Notes under the pieces: model-generated
What the model was told of the DNA's origin: nothing
What the model saw: the letters and a program-made list of their open reading frames with translations, nothing else
The model's database searches: none
Made by a program: the position numbers and the translations under genes
Shown: positions 7,307-14,546 of the stretch, in pieces
Layout of the letters: each line of letters opens with the position of its first letter
Numbering within the stretch: the first letter of the stretch is position 1
Assembly: GCF_012935325.2 (NCBI RefSeq)
Contig: NZ_JABBYG020000030.1
Coordinates: 1-47,531, forward strand
From: Paenibacillus sp. PL91
Lineage (GTDB): Bacteria > Bacillota > Bacilli > Paenibacillales > Paenibacillaceae
DNA length: 47,531 nt
Reading direction: 5' to 3'

Positions 7307-8019
7307 ACGCACAGAGCGCGGTATTCCGATTGTTATACGAGGATGTGAGCTGGTACTTTGCCAAACTTATGCTGCTGTTCATTACCGTTCCGTTGACGAT
7401 CGTATGGATCATCGTCGGCTTGGTCTTTGACCTCGATCGGGAAACGATAGCCGCGATATCCGGGCCAGCGTACTTCTTTATCGCCGGTTTCGGACTCTTA
7501 GGATTCAAGTCCCTCTTTTCAATATCGATCGGAATGGGAAGCACGCGCGAGCACTTCCTTAAAGCTTACTACGGCGTGGGAATAGGGGGCGTTATTTTCA
7601 GCGTCTTGTGTCTGAACATCTGCCAATACGCGTTAGTCACGCTCTATCAATGGAATTCGGTAGAAGCCGGCATTCTGCATGCTGCAAGGTTGTTTCTGGA
7701 AGAGTACCATTTCTTCGGCTATTTGTGGATCGATCTGATGGTGGGCATGGCATGCTTCGGTCTTACTTTTTTCGGCTATGCCATCGTGTATCGGGTAGGA
7801 TTTATCCGCAGCGTCATTATGCTCATGATCGTAACGGTCGCAGGCATATTTCTTTATTATGGTGGCACTATTTCCGCCTTGTTCGACTGGATTTCGAATT
7901 TCAAGATGAGTGCGATGGCGACCGCTTCATGCGTCGGGGCGGTGAGTCTGGCCGCGTTATTCGCCACGTATCCGATGCTGCGCCATGCGCCATTGCATCC
8001 GATGCCGAGAAAAGGATAA
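7303..8019 (+). CDS. ABC transporter membrane protein
   Basis: 238 aa with about six hydrophobic segments (roughly residues 18-40, 52-75, 95-118, 145-165, 172-192, 208-228), for example FAKLMLLFITVPLTIVWIIV and FGLTFFGYAIVYRVGF. This size and layout suits an ABC-2-like permease subunit paired with the ATPase with which it overlaps. No sequence motif fixes the family, so the call rests mainly on context. Confidence 0.75.
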   Translation: MNAQSAVFRLLYEDVSWYFAKLMLLFITVPLTIVWIIVGLVFDLDRETIAAISGPAYFFIAGFGLLGFKSLFSISIGMGSTREHFLKAYYGVGIGGVIFSVLCLNICQYALVTLYQWNSVEAGILHAARLFLEEYHFFGYLWIDLMVGMACFGLTFFGYAIVYRVGFIRSVIMLMIVTVAGIFLYYGGTISALFDWISNFKMSAMATASCVGAVSLAALFATYPMLRHAPLHPMPRKG

Positions 8020-8168
8020 CGAATAAATGGTTGGACCGCTATCTACAACTTAGCGTCCGGATCGGGTGTACGAGCGGCATTCGACCGGACCGAAGTTGAA
8101 GCGGATTCGAGAAGAAATGGGCAGAAACATGGAAGTGGCATCAGCCGGATTTCGGCATCATCCATTAC
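8020..8168. other. GC-rich intergenic stretch downstream of the ABC operon
   Basis: About 150 bp of GC-rich sequence without a credible reading frame or T-run terminator. The hairpin of E5 is the first terminator-like structure after the operon. Confidence 0.4.
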
Positions 8169-8252
8169 GCTAATGGGGAACGTTAGTTCAATAACATCAG
8201 GACGAGGCTGCCGGCATAGTACGGCAGCCTCGTTGAGCTAACGGGCAGTTAT
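8169..8252 (+). repeat. Box-hairpin repeat E5 (complete)
   Basis: Left box GCTAATGGGGAACGTTAG followed by TTCAATAA, hairpin GACGAGGCTGCC/GGCAGCCTCGTT, right box from 8237. In this left box the ends CTAA/TTAG pair fully, supporting a mini-hairpin within the box. It lies downstream of the ABC operon and could terminate it. Confidence 0.85.
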
Positions 8253-8345
8253 CTTTAGTGAGAGCAAATGGTACAATAAGTGAAGAAGGACATAATAATT
8301 CAAAGCTAATTAGGTTGGTTAGCAACCAACGGTGATTGATTTAAT

Positions 8346-8675
8346 ATGAAACGAAGGCAGCGTAAAAAACAGCATTTAAAGCATTTAGCGGATATTGTTT
8401 ACGAAGTAAGTGTATCTTCAATGTGGAGGGCTAGACTCTTCCAGACTCATCTAGGTAAGAAAATCATCATTGATATAACATCAGTAAATGGACTCAATGA
8501 TTATTTCGTAAAACAACTTAGAAGGAAGAACTTAAAATATTTTGTTTCAGTTGTACCTCATTCTGAAGCCAAAGGATGGGAAGATTTGGATTCAAGTCTA
8601 ATTTATTTAAAGTTCGATTCAGTTGAGTTTCTGGATTTAGCTTCTTATTCAGCGAACAACCCTCTAGTTTACTGA
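8346..8675 (+). CDS. Hypothetical protein
   Basis: 109 aa, very basic start (MKRRQRKKQHLKHLADIVYE) followed by a mixed alpha/beta-looking body with SVNGLNDYFVKQLRRKNLKYF. No signal peptide or membrane segment. GGTGAT upstream could serve as ribosome binding site. Alone between repeats E5 and E6, a one-gene cassette-like unit with its own orientation matching the boxes. I do not recognise the family. Confidence 0.65.
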   Translation: MKRRQRKKQHLKHLADIVYEVSVSSMWRARLFQTHLGKKIIIDITSVNGLNDYFVKQLRRKNLKYFVSVVPHSEAKGWEDLDSSLIYLKFDSVEFLDLASYSANNPLVY

Positions 8676-8688
8676 GACGACAGATTAA

Positions 8689-8773
8689 GCTAGCGGGTAA
8701 CTATAGCTTAACATTCACAAAGACGAGGCTGCTGGCATAACGGCAGCCTCGTTTAGCTAACGGGCAGTATAAC
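8689..8773 (+). repeat. Box-hairpin repeat E6 (complete)
   Basis: Left box variant GCTAGCGGGTAACTATAG followed by CTTAACA, hairpin GACGAGGCTGC/GCAGCCTCGTT, right box GCTAACGGGCAGTATAAC. The left-box tail is the same variant as in E3. Confidence 0.85.
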
Positions 8774-8828
8774 GCAGCAAATATACATAAATAAAGGTAT
8801 TAACACATAGTGCGCGAATATAAGCTGA

Positions 8829-9143
8829 ATTCCAGAATGGAGAACAGTTTATCATTCAATAAGTAACAGAATTAGTCCATGGTTAGGTCATGATCCATCT
8901 CCAGGAATCACTTACTATAATAACTATATTAGAGTGTGGGCGGATGACCCCGAATCAGCTAAGAAAAAGACTCTTCAATTTATAGATTTCACATATAAGG
9001 AGATTATTGAAAGTTTAGAGAATACAAGAAATGACCTAGTTGGTTTTATAGACAATCCACTGTTTCTATGGATTTATAAAAGAGATGAAGAACTTGCCGG
9101 AAAAATGAAACAGAAGATGTACCAGTGGTTCATAAAGGAATAA
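8829..9143 (+). CDS. Hypothetical protein, probably 5'-truncated
   Basis: The frame is open from 8829 (after TGA) to 9143. Codons before the first GTG at 8934 look coding (NRISPWLGHDPSPGITYYNN), so the true N-terminus is either missing or lies upstream of a break. The downstream part includes FTYKEIIESLENTRNDLVGF and PLFLWIYKRDEELAGKMKQK. No domain recognised. It starts about 55 bp after repeat E6 and ends just before E7, so it may be a clipped cassette. Confidence 0.5.
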   Translation: MPEWRTVYHSISNRISPWLGHDPSPGITYYNNYIRVWADDPESAKKKTLQFIDFTYKEIIESLENTRNDLVGFIDNPLFLWIYKRDEELAGKMKQKMYQWFIKE

Positions 9144-9150
9144 GCTGAAA

Positions 9151-9230
9151 ACAACGGTAGCCTCGTTGAACTAACGGAGAACGATAGTTGAATGACACAC
9201 ATGGATTAGCAGGCCCTGCAGTGGCCTGTA
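9151..9230 (+). repeat. Composite repeat E7
   Basis: Starts with an isolated right half-stem (ACGGTAGCCTCGTTGA) of the E3/E5/E6 class, fused directly to a left box ACTAACGGAGAACGATAG at 9170, then a hairpin of the E12/E25 class (GCAGG..CCTG). The matching left half-stem is absent, so two elements seem to have been joined at the box. Confidence 0.75.
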
Positions 9231-9249
9231 AGACTAGGGAGGTGGTAAC

Positions 9250-9516
9250 GTGTCGAACTTGGACAAGGAGAAAAAGGATCTGGAAAGAGCGGAAACAGTG
9301 TTTGTAACAACCGAGCCCATAACGACGAATGTTTACAAGGTCAGCCCGGAACAGAAAGAGAAGCTCGATCGTCTGGCAGAGGAGAGGATCAAAAAGGCAC
9401 GTGAGGAGGCAATACCGAAGATCCGTGAGCAGTACGAGCTGCGGGTTAAGGAGATCCGGCAGCAACAGCAGTCGAAGGCCGACGGCGAAGGAAGGACACC
9501 TCCGTCAAAGAAATGA
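9250..9516 (+). CDS. Small charged coiled-coil-like protein, unknown
   Basis: 88 aa starting at GTG with GGGAGGTGG eight bases upstream. Residues about 33-75 are rich in Glu, Lys and Arg with heptad-like spacing (EQKEKLDRLAEERIKKAREE), suggesting a coiled coil; the C-terminus is Gln/Lys/Pro-rich. No signal or membrane segment. Higher GC content than its neighbours. Single gene between repeats E7 and E8. Function unknown. Confidence 0.65.
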   Translation: MSNLDKEKKDLERAETVFVTTEPITTNVYKVSPEQKEKLDRLAEERIKKAREEAIPKIREQYELRVKEIRQQQQSKADGEGRTPPSKK

Positions 9517-9569
9517 ATAAACAAAGTAATTAATAAAACGGGCTATTATTTTCTATATCTTGTCATTGA

Positions 9570-9586
9570 ACTAACGGGAACTATAG
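9570..9586 (+). repeat. Repeat E8: left-type box only
   Basis: ACTAACGGGAACTATAG, a left-box variant lacking two bases, without an associated hairpin or right box. It sits 21 bp upstream of the next small gene. Confidence 0.6.
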
Positions 9587-9607
9587 TGTCTCAGAACATT
9601 TAAGAAA

Positions 9608-9868
9608 ATGGTGAATTCAATAAGCATTCATCATTTTGAAGTACTAGTAAGTCGGTTTATGAACAAGGAGTTTGGAATTGAAGAACTACAGAGCAGGCTA
9701 TATACCGCTTTGATACCGGACAAGTTTTATAAAGAATTTTCAAATGAAATAAGTGAGTTAATTAATGAATTAGAACTTATTTTATATACTCAGTTAGAGT
9801 CTGACCATTTTCATTTAGCAAGCAAATTACTGGAAGCCTTTATTGATTTTTTAAAGAAATACGATTGA
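9608..9868 (+). CDS. Small hypothetical protein (immunity-like size)
   Basis: 86 aa, acidic and mostly helical (FEVLVSRFMNKEFGIEELQS, ISELINELELILYTQLESDH). Its stop codon TGA (9866-9868) is directly followed by the first base of the left box of E9, an arrangement like a cassette gene and its site. The ribosome binding site is weak. Size, acidity and isolation recall small immunity proteins, but that is only a resemblance. Confidence 0.6.
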   Translation: MVNSISIHHFEVLVSRFMNKEFGIEELQSRLYTALIPDKFYKEFSNEISELINELELILYTQLESDHFHLASKLLEAFIDFLKKYD

Positions 9869-9934
9869 ACTAACGGGGAACGATAGTACAACGACGCCAG
9901 GCTGCCGGACGAACTGCAGCCTGTTTAGCTAAAT
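9869..9934 (+). repeat. Box-hairpin repeat E9 (right box decayed)
   Basis: Left box ACTAACGGGGAACGATAG immediately after a stop codon, then CAGGCTGCC/GCAGCCTG-type hairpin, then TAGCTAA where the right box should be. Confidence 0.75.
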
Positions 9935-10058
9935 TATTTGGATAAAGGAGAGGTTATTTAAAACGATCGTAGCAGATGAAATCTTTCAGAAACTAGGTAT
10001 GCAAAGAGACGAATTTATTCGCCTCATGAATGGAAAGAGAAAGAATACAGCTATGCAG

Positions 10059-10139
10059 ACGCTCGAGATCGAGTAAATGGAGCTGGCGCCCGACCGAGTA
10101 GTAATGACGATGCCGGTCGGCCCCAAAACTCATCAGCCA
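10059..10139 (+). pseudogene. Thioesterase (PaaI-like) fragment
   Basis: In one frame the DNA reads LEIE*MELAPDRVVMTMPVGPKTHQP, closely resembling the N-terminal strand region of hotdog-fold PaaI-type thioesterases (ELAPDRVVATMPV, then HQPxGxLHGG). It stops just where the catalytic HGG motif would follow and continues in frame into a YolD-like sequence. Upstream codons from about 9965 (ADEIFQKLGMQRDEFIRLMN) also look coding but are not recognised. Confidence 0.55.
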
Positions 10140-10148
10140 GGATCGCGC

Positions 10149-10469
10149 AAGAAACTTGAAGGAAACGGAATGTAGGAGAGCAGCAGAATGATGCTGCCAG
10201 GGCATAAAGTGGCTTTGAATGTATGGGATCGCGAACGGCATAAACGGATGCTAATCCATCTTGATGAGCAAGAGTGGGAAGACGTTTCTCGAGCCGTTGC
10301 TCAATCGATGAAGCAGCGCGAGCCGATCAAGCTTAAGATGTATCATGAATTTGAGGAACTCGAGATTATCGGTATCGTAGATAGAGTGAACCAGTTAAAG
10401 TGCCAGTTCATGGTCGATGGTGAATGGTTCCTGATCAAAGATTTCGAAGGTGCCCAGCTTGAGAATTGA
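10149..10469 (+). pseudogene. YolD-like protein with premature stop
   Basis: Reads KKLEGNGM, then TAG (10173-10175), then ESSRMMLPGHKVAL, EQEWEDVSRAVAQSMKQREP, EELEIIGIVDRVNQ and VDGEWFLIKDFEG. This is the YolD-like family (typical pattern GNxxWESSRMMLPEHK), and the TAG replaces its conserved Trp, a TGG to TAG change. YolD proteins usually sit beside Y-family DNA polymerase genes; none is here. An ATG at 10188 could give a shortened product, but the family N-terminus would be lost. A short frame starting TTG at 10459 (LIEHLEENAEQLRLRRGIS) overlaps the end and may be the remnant of a partner gene. Confidence 0.65.
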
Positions 10470-10534
10470 TCGTAAAAAATTAATTGAGCATCTTGAAGAG
10501 AACGCTGAACAGCTGCGGTTGAGAAGAGGTATTT

Positions 10535-10870
10535 CTACTTCACTACAGTTTCTATTGCAGTACCAGGATACCGATATCCGCAGGATTTAACGTCAGAAAC
10601 ACTTCCACTATGTGGGCTAAACTCGACAACGTCAATTGTACCGTAGATGTTCTTAATTTGTTGAAAAGCCCTTGTAAGCTGCATTTTGTTTGTTATATCA
10701 GCAGCAAACCCTTTAGCTTCAATACCCAATTTACTTAACTCCACAGCATATTGATCCAACTTCTCTTGTGTTCTTGAAACCATAGCAATACGGAATCCGT
10801 GCCCTCCAAAAGTTTTGGCCAATGAAAAACCAAGACCAGGTCCAGCGCCAATTACAGCAATAGTCTTCAA
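10535..10870 (-). pseudogene. Short-chain dehydrogenase, 3'-truncated
   Basis: First ~100 residues of an SDR: TIAVIGAGPGLGFSLAKTFG carries the glycine-rich NAD(P)-binding motif, followed by VSRTQEKLDQ and GFAADITNKMQLTRAFQQI. The TTG start has GGAGG eight bases upstream. The frame ends after 111 aa, before the catalytic Ser/Tyr-xxx-Lys positions, so the product cannot be an active SDR. The break falls where plus-strand YolD-associated sequence begins. Confidence 0.65.
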
Positions 10871-11116
10871 ATACTTTCCTCCTCTTCTCTTAATTAACAA
10901 TAAGCTAAATGTCGGCTATTCAACTCGTTTAGTCAGCCTTAGCTTAAGGCCCTATTCATGTATTGATGTCTTTAGCACGTTCTTGCGTACATTTCTCACC
11001 CTACTTTCGGCAGTTCAGCCAAAAATGGGGTGAGAATGGATCGTCAGCGCATTCAGTAAATCAGGGCGATCAACTTACCGTGTGCGCGACAACCTTCACG
11101 ACGCAACGCTTATCAA
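10871..11116. other. Intergenic stretch, nothing recognised
   Basis: Transition from AT-rich to GC-rich sequence. Contains the upstream region of the truncated SDR and no gene that I can support. Confidence 0.4.
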
Positions 11117-11440
11117 TTCCTCGCTTTTCGCCCAAAGCTGCTTATCTTTGTTAGAGCGCATACGACCTTACGCCGTCGGCAAACAGGTTGGTCGTGTCAT
11201 CGATCGGCGCGACCGCGCAATCTTTGAGATAGTGTCCGTCGATTTCGTCTTTGTTAGCTACTACTACGGCCCAGACCGACGTTGCGGCTGCCTGCGGGAT
11301 TTCTTTCAGCTCTGCTGGCGGAAGACCCGCTTCGGCGCGAGCTTTGCCAACAGTCTCGAAAAGACCCTGCAAGTCTTCCTGCTAGAGATGGCGCGGGAGA
11401 TCAGTGAAACTATTTCCGGGCATCTCAGCAGCCAACCTGG
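11117..11440 (-). pseudogene. C-terminal fragment duplicate of the downstream SDR gene
   Basis: Near-copy of the 3' third of the SDR at 12130-13107, matching roughly 12157-12480. Shared words include QGLFETVGKARAEAGLPPAE, AVAPIDDT and FADGVRSYAL. It has point changes, a small gap near 11145-11155 and a stop in place of Arg/Glu codons before the conserved start of this segment, so it is not an independent gene. The two copies have diverged visibly, implying an old duplication or acquisition of two related clusters. Confidence 0.8.
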
Positions 11441-11479
11441 ACGACCTGACTACCTGCGGGTCGTGATGTGGGGCTTCAC

Positions 11480-12133
11480 TCACGCCAAGATGATCCGTCG
11501 CGCCCTGGCGAGATTGGCGATCAGCTCAGCACGAGTCTGGTGCGCGTGCGCAGCCCAAGCTGGCTGGCCGGGACCGCTGCGCCATGACTCGCTGAGCGGA
11601 CTGTTGTCGACAGTATCGAAACCGAACTGGTCGTACAGCCGCGTCACGAGTTCCGTGGCCTCAGGAAAGTTGCTCGAGACCGACAACGCATGGCGGTCGG
11701 GGGCGCCAGCTGGTCTGCTCGAAATGAAGAGGCGGGACGCTTGGATGTGGGTGAAGGCCTTCGCCACCTTCGAGGTAGGAAGGTGCTTCTGCCGTAGCTC
11801 ATGAACTGTCTTCTCACCAGAGTCGATCACGGGGAAATGGCCATCGCGCCAAGGCATGTAGTTGTTCGTGTCGAGCACGATCTTGCCCGCGAGCTGCTCC
11901 ACAGGCATGTCGTTGACCAGCTTGAGGGGGACGGCCACGACGACGAAGTCACCAGCCTCGGCAGCGCCGGCCGCAGTCGCGGCGCGCGCTGACGGGCCGA
12001 GCTCGTCAATGAGGTCCTTCAACGTCTCGGGTCCTCGTGAATTGGCAATGACGACCTCATACCCGTTCGCGATCGCCGCACGCGCGATCTGGCTGCCGAC
12101 CTCGCCCGCGCCAATGATGCCGACTACTGTCAT
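11480..12133 (-). CDS. F420-dependent NADP oxidoreductase-like protein
   Basis: 217 aa. Starts TVVGIIGAGEVGSQIARAAI, a Rossmann motif of the NADP oxidoreductase/coenzyme F420-dependent family (PF03807, NpdG/ProC-like fold), then VVIANSRGPETL and the strand VVVAVPLKLV. In Firmicutes such proteins probably bind NADP and act on unknown substrates rather than F420. Its ATG overlaps the stop of the upstream SDR (ATGA), so the two are translationally coupled. GC-rich and rich in Ala/Arg, unlike genes outside 11-15 kb. A duplicate of its last codons is at 14305-14377. Confidence 0.85.
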   Translation of the reverse strand: MTVVGIIGAGEVGSQIARAAIANGYEVVIANSRGPETLKDLIDELGPSARAATAAGAAEAGDFVVVAVPLKLVNDMPVEQLAGKIVLDTNNYMPWRDGHFPVIDSGEKTVHELRQKHLPTSKVAKAFTHIQASRLFISSRPAGAPDRHALSVSSNFPEATELVTRLYDQFGFDTVDNSPLSESWRSGPGQPAWAAHAHQTRAELIANLARARRIILA

Positions 12134-13107
12134 GAGTACGTACCTTTCGCGCCTACCATTTCCTCGCTTTTCGCCCAAAGCCGCTCGGCTTTGTTAGCGT
12201 CGAGCGCATACGACCTCACGCCGTCGGCAAACGGGTTAGGCGTGTCATCAATCGGCGCGACCGCACAATCTTCGAGATAGCGTCCGCCGATTTCTTCTTT
12301 GTCAGCCACGACTGCGGCCCAGACCGAAGTTGCGGCTGCCTGCGCGATTTCTTTGAACTCCGCTGGCGGAAGACCTGCTTCGGCGCGAGCTTTGCCAACG
12401 GTCTCGAAAAGACCCTGCAAGTCTTCCTGCGAGAAATGGCGCGGGAGATCGGTAAGACTATTCCCGGGCATCACCGAGGCAGCTCGGATGCCACGATTGC
12501 GATACCGCTTATCTAATTCCACTGCGAAGAGAGTAGTGGCCGTTTTCGATCGGCCATAGGCGACAAATGGGTCGTATGCCTGTTGCTCGAAATTCGGATC
12601 GTCCAGGTCAACATCGGCGGCGCGATGAGCTTGGGACGATAGCACCACCAAGCGCCCGTTATCGACGAGTAGCGGCTCGATCCGATTAATCAAAGCGAAA
12701 TGACCAAGATAATTCGTCCCGAACTGGACTTCGAAGCCGTCGGCCGTCCGACCGAACGGGGTTGCCATGATGCCAGCGTTGGCGATGACGGCATCGAACC
12801 GCTGACCGTCGGCAAACAGCTTATCCGCGCATGCGCGAACGCTTTGCAAGGATGCGAGATCGAGATCGATCAACTCTAGGTTGCCGCCTCCTCGCGCCGC
12901 GGCGTCAAGGACCGATGCAGTGGACGCCTCGGCTTTTGCTAGATCCCTGACCGTGCCGACGACGCTGGCGCCGTGAGAGACCAGTGAGCGGGTGGTTTCG
13001 AGGCCAATGCCCGATGATACACCCGTAATGAGAAGACGCTTTCCTTTGAGATCAATGCCGGAAAGCACCTGATCGGCAGTTGACTTTGCACTGAATTTTC
13101 TAGTCAT
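12130..13107 (-). CDS. Short-chain dehydrogenase/reductase (SDR)
   Basis: 325 aa. Cofactor motif LLITGVSSGIGLETTRSL near residue 30, ANAGIM (NAG motif), active-site Ser in VVLSSQAHR and YGRSK (YxxxK) follow in order. The length and long C-terminal extension resemble retinol dehydrogenase/WW-oxidoreductase-like SDRs. AAAGGAG lies just upstream of the ATG. Part of a minus-strand operon: SDR (13320), small ORF (13140), this gene, F420-type reductase (11480). Codon use is GC-rich, suggesting transfer from a high-GC donor. Substrate unknown. Confidence 0.9.
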   Translation of the reverse strand: MTRKFSAKSTADQVLSGIDLKGKRLLITGVSSGIGLETTRSLVSHGASVVGTVRDLAKAEASTASVLDAAARGGGNLELIDLDLASLQSVRACADKLFADGQRFDAVIANAGIMATPFGRTADGFEVQFGTNYLGHFALINRIEPLLVDNGRLVVLSSQAHRAADVDLDDPNFEQQAYDPFVAYGRSKTATTLFAVELDKRYRNRGIRAASVMPGNSLTDLPRHFSQEDLQGLFETVGKARAEAGLPPAEFKEIAQAAATSVWAAVVADKEEIGGRYLEDCAVAPIDDTPNPFADGVRSYALDANKAERLWAKSEEMVGAKGTYS

Positions 13108-13139
13108 ATATTTTCTCCTTTAAATGCGTATTTTTTAAT

Positions 13140-13298
13140 TTAGAAGCTTTGCTCTTTATCGGCCAGGTCTTTGACATACCGATGCTGAGCGCTCAGCTGC
13201 ATCAGATCGGCAGGTTCAAAGATCACAATACAGTCCTTGGTCGGTTGACTGCGATCACGATTAGCGCACGTCAGAAAGCTAGGAAGGTGCCCATGCAT
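13140..13298 (-). CDS. Small ORF within the SDR operon
   Basis: 52 codons between the two SDR genes, with GGAG nine bases before an ATG that lies inside a 22-bp palindrome. The peptide (KDCIVIFEPADLMQLSAQHR, VKDLADKEQSF) looks coding in its second half, and could be the tail of a lost gene given a new start. No family recognised. Confidence 0.35.
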   Translation of the reverse strand: MHGHLPSFLTCANRDRSQPTKDCIVIFEPADLMQLSAQHRYVKDLADKEQSF

Positions 13299-13306
13299 GG
13301 GCACCT
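13285..13306. repeat. 22-bp perfect palindrome
   Basis: Arms AGGTGCCCATG/CATGGGCACCT with no loop, 13 bp past the stop of the upstream SDR gene. It could be a dyad binding site or a structure that modulates read-through. No T-run follows on either strand, so it is not a standard terminator. Confidence 0.6.
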
Positions 13307-13319
13307 GCTCCGGACGGCC

Positions 13320-14081
13320 TTAGTTTCCGATACCACCGGCCATATTGATGGTCTCACCGGTGATGTAGCCCCCATGTGGTCCAGCGAGGAAGCAGACGGC
13401 TTCTGCCACCTCTTCAAGGGTTGCAAAGCGACGGATCGCATGCATGTCCAAGATGGTTTCAAGGGGTGGAAGATGATCAGCCACATCCTTGTTCATGTCC
13501 GTAGGCATGACGCCCGGCTGCACGACATTTACAGTGATATTACGGGGACCGAGGTCGCGCGCGATGCCCCTCGCATATCCTGCGAGCGCTGCCTTTGTTC
13601 CGGCGTAGTCGGCGACTCCTCTAAAGGGTACGTAATCGCCGAGCCGAGAGCCGATAAAAATAATGCGACCTCCGTCCGCTAGTTTGGGCGCCGCCGCGCG
13701 GGTATTGGCGATCGATCCCATGACATTGACTTGCCACTGACGATTGTATTTTTCTTCGTCGAAGCCGGGATCATCTACCATTTGGCCCTGGATCGCGATG
13801 CCGGCGTTGTTCACGAGGATGTCGAGCTTGCCGAATTCGGCAATCACCGAGTTAATTAGGGGCTTGGCGGAAGAAAGGTCCGCTTGGTCGCTTTTGATTG
13901 CCAATGCACGAACCCCCTTGGCCTTCAGCTTCTCTACGACAGCCTCCGCCTTTTCGGCCGAAGCTGCGTAGCTGATCGCAACATCTGCTCCGTGATCGGC
14001 AAACGCTTCCGCCGTAGCGGCGCCAAGGCCGCGTGAGCCGCCCGTAATGAGGACGACCTTGCCCTTCAATGATTTCTGCAT
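13320..14081 (-). CDS. Short-chain dehydrogenase/reductase, FabG-like
   Basis: 253 aa classical SDR: VVLITGGSRGLGAATAEAFA (TGxxxGxG), ILVNNAGIAIQG, IIFIGSRLGD with the active-site Ser, YAGTK (YxxxK), and NITVNVVQPGVMPTDM in the substrate-loop region; C-terminus GGYITGETINMAGG as in 3-oxoacyl-ACP reductase-like enzymes. ATG at 14081 has AGGAGG; the longer reading from 14120 has none. First gene of the GC-rich minus-strand operon, reading from the tandem promoter/operator repeats at 14163-14276 and divergent from a TetR gene that probably represses it. Confidence 0.92.
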   Translation of the reverse strand: MQKSLKGKVVLITGGSRGLGAATAEAFADHGADVAISYAASAEKAEAVVEKLKAKGVRALAIKSDQADLSSAKPLINSVIAEFGKLDILVNNAGIAIQGQMVDDPGFDEEKYNRQWQVNVMGSIANTRAAAPKLADGGRIIFIGSRLGDYVPFRGVADYAGTKAALAGYARGIARDLGPRNITVNVVQPGVMPTDMNKDVADHLPPLETILDMHAIRRFATLEEVAEAVCFLAGPHGGYITGETINMAGGIGN

Positions 14082-14162
14082 GAAAAAACCTCCTATAATG
14101 ATTTCAGATGAAAATAACATCTTTGTACGTCGCTGGACGCCCTCGCCCTGGTGATCGGCGAA

Positions 14163-14276
14163 ATATCATAACGATCATTACGTTAATTTATATTATACAT
14201 TTTGTCGCTCGCTGTCAATATATCATAACGATCATTACGTTAAGTTGTTTTATACATTTTATCGCGCACTGTCAAT
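14163..14276 (-). promoter_or_regulatory. Two 57-bp tandem repeats carrying promoter and TetR-type operator
   Basis: 14163-14219 and 14220-14276 are direct repeats differing at 6 of 57 positions. Each carries TAACGATCATTACGTTA, an inverted repeat with arms TAACG/CGTTA (14169-14185 and 14226-14242), and on the minus strand a TTGACA -35. The proximal copy has TATAAT after 15 bp or TAATAT after 17 bp. So the SDR operon has two stacked promoter/operator modules, probably bound by the divergent TetR protein. Confidence 0.7.
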
Positions 14277-14304
14277 GGGTCAATTGCAGGGACGTCAGGT
14301 GGCG

Positions 14305-14377
14305 TCACGTTAGGATGATGCGTCGCGCTCTGGCAAGATTGGCCATCAGCTCGGGCCGGGTTTGGCGTCTGATGTGT
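14305..14377 (-). pseudogene. C-terminal fragment of a second F420-type reductase
   Basis: In one minus-strand frame it reads RPELMANLARARRIILT then TGA, against RAELIANLARARRIILA at the end of the gene at 11480. Only about 20 codons are recognisable. It shows that another related reductase gene once preceded the present operon. Confidence 0.7.
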
Positions 14378-14464
14378 GACACAAGATCCAGACGGCCGAG
14401 TATTTCGCCGTCGTGCGCTGCCGCAGGTCCTTGTCCGATGGACTGGCAGCGATCTGTAACGTGT

Positions 14465-14475
14465 GTTACGATAAC
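14465..14475. promoter_or_regulatory. Possible third operator near the TetR gene
   Basis: GTTACGATAAC is an inverted repeat (GTTA/TAAC) resembling the half-sites in the 57-bp repeats, 71 bp upstream of the TetR start. It could mediate autoregulation. Confidence 0.35.
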
Positions 14476-14546
14476 GTATAGTATGAAAATTGGACATGAA
14501 CCTTTTTAATATCGGCCGTTACAAAAAAAGCGAGGTGATCTGACTG

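Noticed and set aside
11082..11804. 240-codon plus-strand frame
   Set aside because: It is antisense to the SDR fragment and reductase gene in GC-rich DNA; the minus-strand frames match known families.
13149..13682. 177-codon plus-strand frame
   Set aside because: Antisense to the SDR operon; composition is an artefact of high GC.
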